DNA of 54,782 bases. It comes from Bacillota bacterium. GTDB lineage: Bacteria; Bacillota; Clostridia; Acetivibrionales; DSM-1351. Shown here piece after piece: positions 35,614-44,933 of the stretch. The number at the start of each line of letters is the position of its first letter. Position 1 is the first letter of the stretch. The notes below the pieces were generated by a model that had not been told where the DNA came from, ran no database searches, and was given only the letters and a program-made list of their open reading frames with translations. A program made the translations under genes and the position numbers. The stretch lies in assembly GCA_023397905.1 (NCBI GenBank), contig JAEWSZ010000204.1:1-54782 (forward strand), read 5' to 3'.

Positions 35614-36144
35614 TTGAACGAGTCCAATTTTATTGATAAATTGCAAGCTACATATGAACCAAATCTGTTTAACAAGCGCAAAATGTTTTGTGACACAAAG
35701 CTCCTCCTAAACCTATATTCAAAACTTCAGTGGAGAGTGGAGAAGTCATCAGTAGCAAAAGAATCAAGCCCAGTAGAAGCAACTGAAGCAAAGCAAATGA
35801 ATACTTTCATTATGAGTCTTCTTAATTCAAATACTGAAACAAATAAGCTGGAACGCAGTGTTCAAAATATTGAGAACAGCAAGTGCCTGATAATTCTTGT
35901 AGATAAAGCACTAGAAATGCTTAAAAATCATCCTGACAATGGTGAAAGACTATACACCATCATTTCTAGCACATACAGCAGGTGCAAGGCGGATAGACTA
36001 ACTGAGCTTGATCTGACTTGCAGGCTTAATATTTCTCGGAGCACGCTATATCGTGAAAAGAAAAGAGCCGTCTGCTTACTGGGAACTATTCTTTGGGGTT
36101 TTGTTCTCCCTGATTTCTTACAAGCTATTAAATTAATTTTATAA
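35614..36144 (+). CDS. Putative sigma-like/ArpU-type HTH regulator
   Basis: A 176-aa protein. The C-terminal quarter contains a helix-turn-helix (LDLTCRLNISRSTLYREKKRA), like region 4 of sigma factors and the ArpU-type phage late regulators. The N-terminal half is polar with no recognised domain. The TTG at 35614 follows AGAGGTGGG; a GTG at 35602 inside that ribosome site is less likely. It lies in the remnant part of the element, so a role in regulating lost transfer or phage genes is plausible. Confidence 0.55.
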   Translation: MNESNFIDKLQATYEPNLFNKRKMFCDTKLLLNLYSKLQWRVEKSSVAKESSPVEATEAKQMNTFIMSLLNSNTETNKLERSVQNIENSKCLIILVDKALEMLKNHPDNGERLYTIISSTYSRCKADRLTELDLTCRLNISRSTLYREKKRAVCLLGTILWGFVLPDFLQAIKLIL

Positions 36145-36741
36145 TGATACTTTTGTGATACTTAGACGGAAATAAGTTGGTATCACAAGGTTACGGGAAT
36201 TTAATCTGATTTTTGCTATCATTTTAGATGTGCAGTACTTCTTAAATGTATGAAGTGCACAAGCACAAAAAGTAGAATGCAATACTGACCCTTGACATTT
36301 GAATACTTGGTATAAAAGAACATTCCTATTGCTGCTGATAATATCAGAAGCAACGTAAGCTGATGCGCCAAGACCTTGGGTGAAACCAAGAGAGCGATTA
36401 AATCAGGCATTAAATTATTCTGTGGTGGAATAATTTGCAATGACGGCAATAGGGACAATGATACTTCTGTCTGGCTATCTTCGTGAAAGGGACAGTCCGC
36501 TCGATGAGGGGAAGTGCAAAAACATTATGAAACCTATTACCAGTAGGCTGCTTTCATACCAAACAAAATAACAACATTAGCAGCATACCATTGTGTCAGA
36601 CTCTTCAGAATAGGTATTAACAGATAGTGTCAGAGATTGTCACTCTTTTTTTGTTCTTAAGCGAATAAATGTACAAGTTTAATTCTTATATATGAAAACA
36701 AAACATAAAATATATCAGGAGAATATTAGTAGGTGAAAAGA
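36145..36741. other. Gap without an assigned gene
   Basis: About 590 bases with several short frames. The best is a 43-codon plus-strand ORF at 36440-36571 (ATG, then MILLSGYLRERDSP) with a poor ribosome site. A 79-codon minus-strand frame (36219-36458) encodes a hydrophobic stretch but lacks a ribosome site. Neither is convincing. Confidence 0.4.
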
Positions 36742-36948
36742 ATGAAAACAAATTCTAGTAATGAACAATTATATGAAATAGAACAAATAAAGAAAAATTT
36801 AAAAGACAAAGAACAAATAATAATTTCATCTAATAATAATCAGAAAGTAAAATTGATGAGATTTGGTAATCGAGTATATGAAGTTATTTATAATTATGGT
36901 GATTTGAGTTTTGAAAATTGTATTGTTGATATGTTCTTATCTAAATAA
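36742..36948 (+). CDS. Small hypothetical protein, 68 aa
   Basis: A charged protein with an N-terminal coiled-coil-like helix (EQLYEIEQIKKNLKDKEQII) and a beta-rich C-terminal half. ATG follows AGGTG by 6 bases; a GTG at 36733 is an alternative. No family recognised. It lies upstream of the recombinase region and could be an excision or regulatory factor of the element, but that is only position-based. Confidence 0.4.
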   Translation: MKTNSSNEQLYEIEQIKKNLKDKEQIIISSNNNQKVKLMRFGNRVYEVIYNYGDLSFENCIVDMFLSK

Positions 36949-37072
36949 TTATATTTACATAATTACTAAAATGATATATTATTATTTTTTAATAATTACT
37001 TATTGATAGGAACTAGTTGCGGAGGATAAAAGCATGAAGAAGAAACCTGCAAATAAAAGTCAAGGGTTAAAT

Positions 37073-38602
37073 TGAAAGAATTTTAAGATTGAAAAAGGAG
37101 TATGGTAAACAAAGCTGCCACAGGATAAGTTTTGTGCCAGCCTGTAAGAAATGGAGGATCATGGATTACACTGCATTTTCAAGGCTTTCCATATACTCTT
37201 TAACACGGGCATAGTAAATCCGCAGGAACTTATTGCAACCTGCCACCATGTAAACGTAATAATGTTTGCCTTCTGCCCGTTTTCGATCAAGAAATTGATA
37301 TACTGTATCTTCAGCCTTTGAGTTCTGTAATAGGCAACTCATGACTTGAAAGAGTGTTTTACGAAGCGCTGAAGATCCTCGTTTTGATATACTGCGGTCT
37401 TTAGCTTCGAATGAGCCGGATTGATACGGAGGAGCATCAACACCGGCAAAGGCTATCAATGATTGTTTACGTGTAAACCGGCATACATCACCGATTTCAG
37501 CCATAAGTTGAGGACCAAGTGTTTTACCAACACCATGCATGGCAAGAACAATCGGGTATTCTGGAAGAGTAGAAGCCAGATTCTGCATTTCCTGCTGAAT
37601 GGAAGCCAATGTGGAAGAAATGGTATTTAGCTGTTCAACTGCCTGCTTTAAGAGTTGCTTGGTGAAATCATTACAGGGTAAAGTTGGGACCTGATATTTT
37701 GCAAGATCGTGGATTACAGCAGCTTTCTGATTGCTTTTTTGGTATCAGGCTTTGGAGCACCAGTTGTTATATAACTCGGTAAAATGATTAAGGGAGTGTT
37801 TCCTGACACAATCACAATGCCAGAACCTTGCAGCGAAATCGATCCACTTTTCGTGACCATCAGATCTTGCTGAAGTGGTAAATAGAGTATTACAACCGGC
37901 AAAGGTTTGGTCGAGAATGGAAATCAGATTGTTTTTCAAAGCAACCTTGAGTTTCATATATTGGTTGTACTGGCGATTGTAGGTTTTCAAAAGGAGGCGG
38001 GTGTCATCCTCAGGAGTGTAAGGCTTTAAAAGCATCCAGTTGGAAAGTCCGTAATTGGCAATTTTGACCGAATCAGCTTTATCGGTTTTTATCTTACGGA
38101 TGGAGTTATTTCCGTAGTCATGAATCAGTTTTGCATGAACTACGCTAATAAATAAACCGGAGTCAGAAAGATACCGTGAGATGGGTTGATAATACTTACC
38201 GGTGTATTCCATGATGACTCTGGACTCACCGTCTAGGCTTTTGAGAAGGTCTACCAGCTTTTTGAGTTCACTGGCGGTGTGACGGATTTCAAAGGGTTTT
38301 ACCACGATGTTTCCAAAGGGACGCATGACGGCAATCATGCTTTTGCCTTTGGAAACATCAATACCAACAGCATTCATAAGTGATCCTCCAATTAAAGATG
38401 ATAAGTAGTGGGTAACCATCATTAACTCATTGCCGATTCTATTTGCTTGGTGACACGAACGCTCTGGAGTTCCAGTGGTTCAACCTGCTTAAAACGAACG
38501 CTGCAACAAAAGGATGGCTGACGGTTTCTCCTACGAACGTGGATAGTTCAAAACCTATAAGCGTCAGACCCAATACTCCTCTTATTGTAGCTTAGGCAAG
38601 AG
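37073..38602 (-). mobile_element. IS110-family insertion sequence (edges approximate)
   Basis: One transposase gene on the minus strand with a non-coding stretch of about 225 bases on its 5' side (38378-38602). IS110 elements have no terminal inverted repeats, so I cannot fix the ends; they lie between a short leader frame at 37034-37072 and the recombinase start. Its position suggests it landed at or just inside the recombinase 5' end. Confidence 0.6.
37166..38377 (-). pseudogene. IS110-family transposase with one in-frame stop
   Basis: A 404-codon frame interrupted by TGA at 37745-37747. The N-terminal part has the DEDD RuvC-like domain (AVGIDVSKGKS, VIMEYTGKYY, KTDKADSVKIA); the C-terminal part has the Transposase_20 domain (LAMHGVGKTLGPQLM) with the catalytic serine in RSISKRGSSALR. 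Reading through the stop gives a continuous protein (SKA-stop-YQKSNQKAAVIHD). ATG 38377 follows GGAGG. Inactive unless the stop is suppressed; GGA to TGA is the simplest history. Confidence 0.85.
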
Positions 38603-40321
38603 ATGGAAGGAAACATAACCGGATGTTATGTTTGTATCCAAATATATAGTAGCAAACCTTTAGTTGCTTGTTTAGCCAGAACAAGTACAGATATGCAACA
38701 TACCAGTATAGATAATCAACATGAAATATTTTATAGATGGATTGAAAAAAATGATTCTGAATTATTTGAGATTTATACTGATGAAGGTATAAGCGGAACT
38801 AAAGGCATTAAGAGAATTGAATGGCTAAGAATGATTGAAGATGCGAAGGATAGAAAATTTAATGTTCTACTTGCTAAATCATTTTCTAGGTTTGGAAGAA
38901 ATCAAAGGGAAACATTAAGGACAAATGGTATTAGAATAGTATTTATTGAAAATAACCTTGATAGTGAACAAGATGCAACAAAGTTTGGTTTATTCGCATG
39001 GTTGGCCGAACAAGAGGCACAACAAACTAGTACAAGATTAAAAGAGATATGGAAGCATTATAATCAAATAGGAAAGGTGCATGTAACTTTAGCATCTTAT
39101 GGTTACGATTATGATGAAAATATAAAGAATTTTGTTATTAATCCTTTAGAAGCAAATATTGTAACAAAAATATTCAATCTTTATATTCAAGGATTTGGAT
39201 TTAATAAAATTGCTAGAATACTATCTGATGAAGGTGTTAAAACTAAAAGAGGTGGAAGTTGGGCTGGACAAACTATAAGTGGAATTTTAGAAAATGAATT
39301 TTATTGCGGAACTCTTGTACAAGGAAAAAAAAGAACTATTGATGTAACAATAAATAAAACTGAAGATATAGTAGAGGAAGAATGGTTTAAGCACTATAGC
39401 AATCATGAAGCTATAATAGATGAAGAAACATTTATTAGAGTTCAAAAACAAAAACAGGAGCGTTCAGGGTATGCTAAAAAAAAATATACAAAAGAACATT
39501 CTAATTGTGGTAATCAAAGGACACGTCAAAGTAATGCTTCATTGTTTAGTAACTTATTAAAATGTGGTGATTGTGGTTCTACCATGACTATCAAAAGAAA
39601 AAAGATGTTTGATTTCAAGCCATTTTACAACTGCATTAAATATGATATGTATGGCAAAAAAGAATGTCGTCACAGTAGTAATTTTATATGGGAAGAAAAT
39701 TTACTTATAATGCTTAGAAGTGAATTAGATGATTTGGTAAAAGATAATTATAAAACAATTAAAGATAAAATATCTCAGAAAGTTGAGAAAATGAAACCTA
39801 AAACAGTTGAAAAAGAACTTGAAATAATTAATGCTAAAATCGAACAACATATTAAATTATCTACTTCTTTATTAGTAAATTATACTAATGGAATTATGGG
39901 ACAAACACAGTTTAAATTGCAAAATGAATCTATTGAACAAAATTTAAACATACTGATGGCTCGTAAACAAGAATTAGAAAATATCCCAGAGATAGATATT
40001 AATATTAAGAATGAAAAATATCTTATTGAAGATATTGAAACCTTGATGGAGTTACCTATTGAAGAATGGAATAATTCAATGCTGAAGAGTATTTTAGATA
40101 GCATAATAGTATTTATTGATGGAAGAATAGAGTTTAATTTTAAGTACCTAAATAGTCAATTATGCAACCCCGGTTTATACTGGAAGCTATGCGGATACCA
40201 GAACAAAGGTCCAGACGGCGATTCAGGGAAACAAACCCCCGGAAATGGCCATCATGTTTTCTACCGATTTGTTTTCACTGCTGGATATGGACGCAATTGT
40301 AGATATGGACAGTTTTATTAA
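38603..40321 (+). CDS. Large serine recombinase of the element, chimeric C-terminus
   Basis: A serine recombinase with the resolvase domain (LVACLARTSTDMQHTSIDNQ, catalytic Ser28; SFSRFGRNQRETL), a recombinase domain (GVKTKRGGSWAGQTISGILE), a zinc ribbon (LLKCGDCGS) and a coiled-coil region from about 395. It should catalyse integration and excision at AACC. Its frame crosses the right junction at 40169 and ends with 51 codons read from host DNA; the native tail is at 7205-7260. Residues 1-15 may be IS110-derived, and RETL-RTNGIRIVF looks about six residues shorter than usual, so activity is uncertain. Confidence 0.85.
   Translation: MEGNITGCYVCIQIYSSKPLVACLARTSTDMQHTSIDNQHEIFYRWIEKNDSELFEIYTDEGISGTKGIKRIEWLRMIEDAKDRKFNVLLAKSFSRFGRNQRETLRTNGIRIVFIENNLDSEQDATKFGLFAWLAEQEAQQTSTRLKEIWKHYNQIGKVHVTLASYGYDYDENIKNFVINPLEANIVTKIFNLYIQGFGFNKIARILSDEGVKTKRGGSWAGQTISGILENEFYCGTLVQGKKRTIDVTINKTEDIVEEEWFKHYSNHEAIIDEETFIRVQKQKQERSGYAKKKYTKEHSNCGNQRTRQSNASLFSNLLKCGDCGSTMTIKRKKMFDFKPFYNCIKYDMYGKKECRHSSNFIWEENLLIMLRSELDDLVKDNYKTIKDKISQKVEKMKPKTVEKELEIINAKIEQHIKLSTSLLVNYTNGIMGQTQFKLQNESIEQNLNILMARKQELENIPEIDINIKNEKYLIEDIETLMELPIEEWNNSMLKSILDSIIVFIDGRIEFNFKYLNSQLCNPGLYWKLCGYQNKGPDGDSGKQTPGNGHHVFYRFVFTAGYGRNCRYGQFY
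40166..40169. repeat. Right junction (attR core AACC)
   Basis: Element sequence AATTATGCAACC meets host CCGGTTTATACTGG. From 40170 the lipoprotein frame continues in phase with 7204. The reconstructed circular junction is ATTATGCAACC then TCAATACTG. Confidence 0.85.
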
Positions 40322-41258
40322 GACTGACAGCGATAAGGCTTACCTTGAGGATTTTTATCCTGGATTTATGACCAATTCACAAACCGGAGGTAAAACCTGG
40401 GGCATACCTTTCCAGAGGAGCACAATTATTTTGTACTATAACAAGGAGGCTTTCAAAGAGGTGGGGCTCGATGCCGAAAAACCCCCTGAGACATGGGAGA
40501 AGCTGGTTGAGTACAGCAAAAAGCTCACCAAAAACGGACGCTGGGGGATAGAGGTCCCTTCCACGGGATATGCATACTGGATGATGCAGACCTTTGTATT
40601 GCAGCAGGGTGAAAAAAATCTCATGAACTCTGACGGAAATGAGGTGTATTTCAATTCTCCTGCCACAGTAAGCGGATTGAACTACTGGCTTGAGCTTTCA
40701 AGAGTACATAAGGTAATGCCCGAAAACATCATTGAGTGGGCAACTGCGCCAACGGATTTCATAGAGGGTAAGACTGCTATGATGTATCACACTACGGGAA
40801 ATCTTACAAATGTAAAAAACAGCGCAAAGTTTGACTTCGGCACCGCCATGCTTCCATCAAAGGATAAAAGAGGCACTCCCACAGGCGGCGGAAATTTCTA
40901 TATCTTTAATAATACTTCTGCCGAAAAACAGCAGGCCTCATGGAAATTTATCCAATGGATGACCGAACCGGAGAGGGTGGCGCAGTGGAGCATTGACACA
41001 GGCTATGTCGCCACCAGAAAGCAGGCGTACGAGACTGAAAAGATGAAAAATTACGTCAAGGATTTCCCATATGCGCTCACAGCCCGTGACCAACTGCAGT
41101 TTGCCGGTGCGGAGCTTTCCACGCACGAAAACGGGAGAGTGACAAAGATACTGGAGGACAATATCCAGGCTGCGCTCACAAAGACAAAGACTGTGGATAA
41201 GGCTCTCAACGACGCCCAGGGCGAGGCCGAAACAGTGCTGAAACCGTTTAAAAAATAA
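40170..41258 (+). pseudogene. Interrupted sugar-binding lipoprotein, C-terminal part
   Basis: From 40170 the frame encodes 362 residues starting PVYTGSYADTRTKVQTAIQG and including NKPPEMAIM, YYNKEAFKEVGLD and WKFIQWMTEPERVAQWSIDT, all typical of UgpB-like extracellular sugar-binding proteins of ABC importers. Without the signal peptide encoded at 6926 it cannot be exported. The ATG at 40245 is internal and has no good ribosome site. The permease genes follow at once, so this was one operon. Confidence 0.93.
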
Positions 41259-41286
41259 TTGCCTCGTTGCAGGTGAGGGGAAATAC

Positions 41287-42237
41287 ATGAAAACTATTAC
41301 ATTAAACCGGAGATGTGAGAAGCATTCAATTAAAAGGATGCTTCTCCATCCTGCAATTTTAAAACGCAGATTGATCAATAATATGAAGGCATGGCTCCTG
41401 GTTTTGCCGGCTTTCATATTTCTTTTGCTTTTTACCCTGTATCCCATATTTTCTACCTTTGGCAGCAGTCTGTATTTAAAAAACCTTTCAACCAGGATAC
41501 CGCGGTTTGTGGGCATTGAGAACTATCAGGGCCTGATAGGGGACCAGGTGTTTTTTCAGGCGGTAAAAAATAATCTGATCGTCGCGTTTGTTACCATACC
41601 GCTCAGCATATTCTTGGCGCTTTTAATGGCCATGTTTGCAAACTCCAGAATAAGGGGCAGAGGGATTATCCGGGCGGGATTTTTTTATCCTACACTGCTT
41701 CCAATGATCGCTGTGGCAAATATCTGGCTGTTTTTTTATACTCCGGGCTACGGGCTCATAAGTCTCGCAGGTGAAATGCTGGGGCTGGGCAAGGTCAATC
41801 TTCTGGGAAATCCCAAAACTGTGCTGCCTGCCGTTATGGCGGTTCTCGTATGGAAGGAAGCCGGATATTTCATGATTTTTTTTCTTTCGGGGCTGCAGAA
41901 TATACCCAGAGAAATGTATGAGGCCTCCCATGTTGACGGCTCAAGCAATTGGCAGACCTTTAAGAATATTACATGGCCTCTTCTTATGCCAACCACCCTT
42001 TTTGTCATAATAATAGCTTTCACCAATTCCTTTAAAAATGTTGACCATTTGTACATAATGACAAAGGGCGGCCCGGATAATGCCAGCACAATGATCCTGT
42101 ACTACATATACCAGGTGGGTTTTGAGTTCTGGGACACCGGCAGGGCGTCTGCAATCACAACCGTGCTTATTGCAATACTTCTCTTTATCACCTGTATTAA
42201 ATTTTTTATTATTGACAGGAGAACCTATTACAGTTAG
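41287..42237 (+). CDS. Sugar ABC transporter permease 1 (UgpA-like)
   Basis: A 316-aa inner-membrane permease with six helices and the binding-protein-dependent EAA loop (EMYEASHVDGSSNWQTFKNITWP) near residue 225, here in pieces: EASHVDG and FKNITWP. ATG 41287 follows GAGGGG. It belongs to the MalF/UgpA group. It lies 28 bases after the binding-protein fragment; the element now separates it from the operon promoter at 6699. No ATPase gene is nearby, as is usual for importers that share one ATPase. Confidence 0.9.
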   Translation: MKTITLNRRCEKHSIKRMLLHPAILKRRLINNMKAWLLVLPAFIFLLLFTLYPIFSTFGSSLYLKNLSTRIPRFVGIENYQGLIGDQVFFQAVKNNLIVAFVTIPLSIFLALLMAMFANSRIRGRGIIRAGFFYPTLLPMIAVANIWLFFYTPGYGLISLAGEMLGLGKVNLLGNPKTVLPAVMAVLVWKEAGYFMIFFLSGLQNIPREMYEASHVDGSSNWQTFKNITWPLLMPTTLFVIIIAFTNSFKNVDHLYIMTKGGPDNASTMILYYIYQVGFEFWDTGRASAITTVLIAILLFITCIKFFIIDRRTYYS

Positions 42238-42249
42238 GAGGAATACATT

Positions 42250-43065
42250 TTGAAATCGAAAATAGAAGCCATGCTGTACAGGATAATTATGATTATCGTA
42301 TTGTTAATCAACGTTATTCCGCTTTTCTGGGTTTTCCGGACCTCGGCCGTTCCCGGACAATATTCCATAGATCTGTTAAAACCGGCGCTCCCGACCTTTG
42401 ATAATTTTATAAAAGTGTTTGAGGCCGCGCCTTTTGCCGCATATTACATCAACACTTTTATAGTGATAGCAGTGGTGTTTTCCGTACAATTTTTTCTGGT
42501 GACACTTTCATCATATGCCTTTGCGAGAATGGAATTCCTTGGGAAAAACCTGCTGTTTGTCCTTTTTCTGCTTCAGATACTTATAACTCCAGATGTGCTG
42601 ATAATACCAAATTACAGCTTCCTGTCAAAAATAAATCTGGTAGATACCCGGCTGGGCGTTATGATACCTTATTTTGCGTCGGCTTTTGGGATATTTCTCA
42701 TGAGACAAAACTTTAAACAGGTGCCCTTTGAGCTTGAAGAGGCGGCAAGAGCGGAGGGCCTGGGAGTATGGAATATAATATGGAAAATATATGTGCCCCT
42801 CAGCAAGCCTTCCTATATAACCTTTGCAATAGTATCCGTAAGCTATCACTGGAACAATTTCCTGTGGCCTCTTGTTGTGACAAATTCCGTGGGAAAAAGG
42901 ACCTTGAGCCTGGGTCTGGCCATATTTGCCCAGTCATATGAAACCGGAGCCCAATGGGGCGAAGTCTGCGCTGCCACCGTGGCGGTGATCGCTCCGCTGC
43001 TCATAGCCTTTCTGGTATTTCAGAACAAGATAATGGAGAGCTTTGCATATTCGGGAATTAAATAA
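42250..43065 (+). CDS. Sugar ABC transporter permease 2 (UgpE-like)
   Basis: A 271-aa permease of the MalG/UgpE group with six helices and the EAA loop EEAARAEGLGVWNIIWKIYV (about residue 163). The start is TTG, 42250, with TAGGAGGA at a good distance. It pairs with permease 1 to form the channel. The operon appears to end here, since the next gene has its own promoter-like region. Confidence 0.9.
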   Translation: MKSKIEAMLYRIIMIIVLLINVIPLFWVFRTSAVPGQYSIDLLKPALPTFDNFIKVFEAAPFAAYYINTFIVIAVVFSVQFFLVTLSSYAFARMEFLGKNLLFVLFLLQILITPDVLIIPNYSFLSKINLVDTRLGVMIPYFASAFGIFLMRQNFKQVPFELEEAARAEGLGVWNIIWKIYVPLSKPSYITFAIVSVSYHWNNFLWPLVVTNSVGKRTLSLGLAIFAQSYETGAQWGEVCAATVAVIAPLLIAFLVFQNKIMESFAYSGIK

Positions 43066-43134
43066 TAAACGATAATCCTTTACCGCGTTTATCTGATTCT
43101 GATACAATAGATACCGTGGCTATAGGAGGTTCGA

Positions 43135-44097
43135 ATGAAAATAGGGAATTTGGAATTGAAAAACAGAGTATTTTTGGCGCCCATGGCCGGAGTTACGGAT
43201 ATGCCCTTCAGGATATTGTGCAGAGAGCAGGGCTGCGGGCTGGTATATACAGAGATGGTCAGCGCCAAAGGCATGCACTATGCGGATGAAAAAAGCGCGC
43301 GGCTGACGCTTCTGGATGAAGGGGAAAAGCCGGGGGCGGTGCAGATATTTGGATCGGAGCCGGAAATTATGGCGGAAGTGGCGGAAAAGCTCAATCAGTC
43401 CGACGCCGCTGTCATTGATATAAATATGGGATGTCCCACGCCCAAGATAACCAAAAACGGAGAGGGAAGCGCGTTGATGAAGAATCCGCGTCTGGTGGGG
43501 GAGATAGTGCGTGCTGTGTCCGAAGCCTCCAGTAAACCTGTAACCGTGAAGATACGCAAGGGCTGGGATGATTTGAGCGTAAATGCCGTTGAAATAGCCC
43601 GTATTGCGCAGGAAAACGGAGCCTGCGCCGTAGCGGTGCACGGGAGGACCAGAGAGCAGCAGTACAGCGGGAAAGCCGACTGGGAGATAATCAAAAAGGT
43701 GAAGCAGGCCCTTTCGGTTCCCGTTATAGGAAATGGGGACGTCACCGGGCCCAAAGAGGCAAAGAGATTATTTGAAGAGACCGGCTGCGATGCAATAATG
43801 GTAGGGCGCGGAGCACAGGGAAATCCCTGGATATTCAGCCAGATAAACAGGTATCTGGAGGAGGGGGTTTTAATACCCGGACCAACCTCACGGGAAAAAA
43901 TAGATACCATTATCCGGCATATGAATATGCTGATAGAGCACAAGGGAGAAAAAACGGGGATACTTGAAATGCGGTCCCATATCGCGTGGTATATAAAGGG
44001 TATGAGAGATGCCTCATACACAAAACAGAAGATATTTAAAATGACCCGTAAGGAAGAGATTATCAGTTTGCTTCAGGATTTTCTTCTTCACCAATAA
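43135..44097 (+). CDS. dusB: tRNA-dihydrouridine synthase DusB
   Basis: A 320-aa FMN enzyme that reduces uridine in the tRNA D-loop with NADPH. Motifs: LAPMAGVTDMPFR at the start, catalytic cysteine in INMGCPTPK, VKIRKGW, AVHGRTREQ and phosphate-binding GNGDV...MVGRGAQGNPW. Length fits the bacterial DusB (NifR3) group. ATG follows TAGGAGG. Its last 35 bases overlap the convergent amidase gene. Confidence 0.92.
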   Translation: MKIGNLELKNRVFLAPMAGVTDMPFRILCREQGCGLVYTEMVSAKGMHYADEKSARLTLLDEGEKPGAVQIFGSEPEIMAEVAEKLNQSDAAVIDINMGCPTPKITKNGEGSALMKNPRLVGEIVRAVSEASSKPVTVKIRKGWDDLSVNAVEIARIAQENGACAVAVHGRTREQQYSGKADWEIIKKVKQALSVPVIGNGDVTGPKEAKRLFEETGCDAIMVGRGAQGNPWIFSQINRYLEEGVLIPGPTSREKIDTIIRHMNMLIEHKGEKTGILEMRSHIAWYIKGMRDASYTKQKIFKMTRKEEIISLLQDFLLHQ

Positions 44098-44812
44098 CAT
44101 ACCTGGCGAGTATTTCTTCAATACCGTCCACAATGCTTAAAGCGCACTTCTGCTGAAAGTCGGAGTCGGTCAGCAGCTTCAAATCGTTTTTATTTGAAAT
44201 AAAGCCTATTTCCAGGAGCAGGGAAGGCATTTCCGTATGCCGTAGAACATACAGGTTGGGCCTTGGCATTATATCCCTGTCCCGCATGCCGATATCGCTG
44301 ATCTTGGACTGCATGATCCGGGCGATATCTTCTCCGATGGGCGAATAGGGATTGTAGGCCGTCAGTATGCCGCCCTGTGAGGGATCGGTGAATGAATTGT
44401 TGTGTATACTTATAAAAAGCCTGCCTTTTTTCTCATTGGCTATTTTGGCCCGGTCTTCAAGACTGACGTAGGTGTCGTCTGTTCTGATCATATAATAGTC
44501 GATATTCTTTTCCTTGAGCTGTTTTTCTATTTCCAGTGAGATGGCCAAAACCACATCTTTCTCATTTATAGACCCGTTTCCGGCTCCTGGCTCCCAGCCG
44601 CCGTGCCCTGCATCGATGACTACCATGGGAGGTTTTCCCGAGGACGGTCCCGCAGAAGCTCCCGTAGGATCGCCGGCATCCGCCGGACCGCCGTTTCTGC
44701 GGGCAATGCCGACGACTGCAATTATTGCCACAGTCAGGATAATGATTATGGCAATCAGGTGCTGATGAGTCAGTTTTCGGCTTAGCTTGTCTATAAATTT
44801 GTTAAATTTCAT
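44063..44812 (-). CDS. N-acetylmuramoyl-L-alanine amidase, CwlD-like
   Basis: A 249-aa membrane-anchored peptidoglycan amidase (Amidase_3). One N-terminal helix (LIAIIIILTVAIIAVVGIA) acts as anchor, followed by a short Gly/Pro/Ser linker and the zinc amidase domain: zinc ligands in VIDAGHGG, NEKDVV and FISIHNNSF, catalytic Glu in LLLEIGFISN. CwlD makes muramic lactam in spore cortex, but vegetative homologues exist. It converges on dusB with an overlap. Confidence 0.87.
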   Translation of the reverse strand: MKFNKFIDKLSRKLTHQHLIAIIIILTVAIIAVVGIARRNGGPADAGDPTGASAGPSSGKPPMVVIDAGHGGWEPGAGNGSINEKDVVLAISLEIEKQLKEKNIDYYMIRTDDTYVSLEDRAKIANEKKGRLFISIHNNSFTDPSQGGILTAYNPYSPIGEDIARIMQSKISDIGMRDRDIMPRPNLYVLRHTEMPSLLLEIGFISNKNDLKLLTDSDFQQKCALSIVDGIEEILARYVIGEEENPEAN

Positions 44813-44883
44813 AGAGTATTGGTTACCCCCGGATAAGGAATTAATATATCACCTTTAATATTAATATTCTAACATATAAATAT

Positions 44884-44929
44884 AAAAAAAAGGTTGCAGA
44901 AATGTAATTCCCGCAACCTTTTTTTTCAA
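44884..44929. terminator. Bidirectional intrinsic terminator
   Basis: AAAAAAAGGTTGC and GCAACCTTTTTTT form a long perfect stem with A- and T-tracts on both sides. It serves the minus-strand NlpC/P60 gene and shields the amidase gene. Confidence 0.9.
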
Positions 44930-44933
44930 GTTT

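Larger units (their letters stand above)
7205..40169. mobile_element. 32.97-kb serine-recombinase integrative element carrying a biosynthetic cluster
   Basis: The limits are fixed by the split lipoprotein gene: the AACC core can belong to either side. The insert is markedly more AT-rich than the flanks. A large serine recombinase gene lies at the right end, a decayed mobilization region (KAP, TOPRIM, MobC, relaxase) at the left, and the cargo is a LoaP-linked biosynthetic cluster. No type IV secretion genes are present, so it is not self-transmissible as seen; a helper or past deletion must be assumed. An IS110-family insertion abuts the recombinase start, and several mobilization genes are broken, suggesting an element that is settling into its host. 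Confidence 0.9.

Noticed and set aside
36219..36458. Minus-strand hydrophobic frame resembling a small membrane protein
   Set aside because: No ribosome site, no conserved motif, and AT-rich DNA readily gives such frames.
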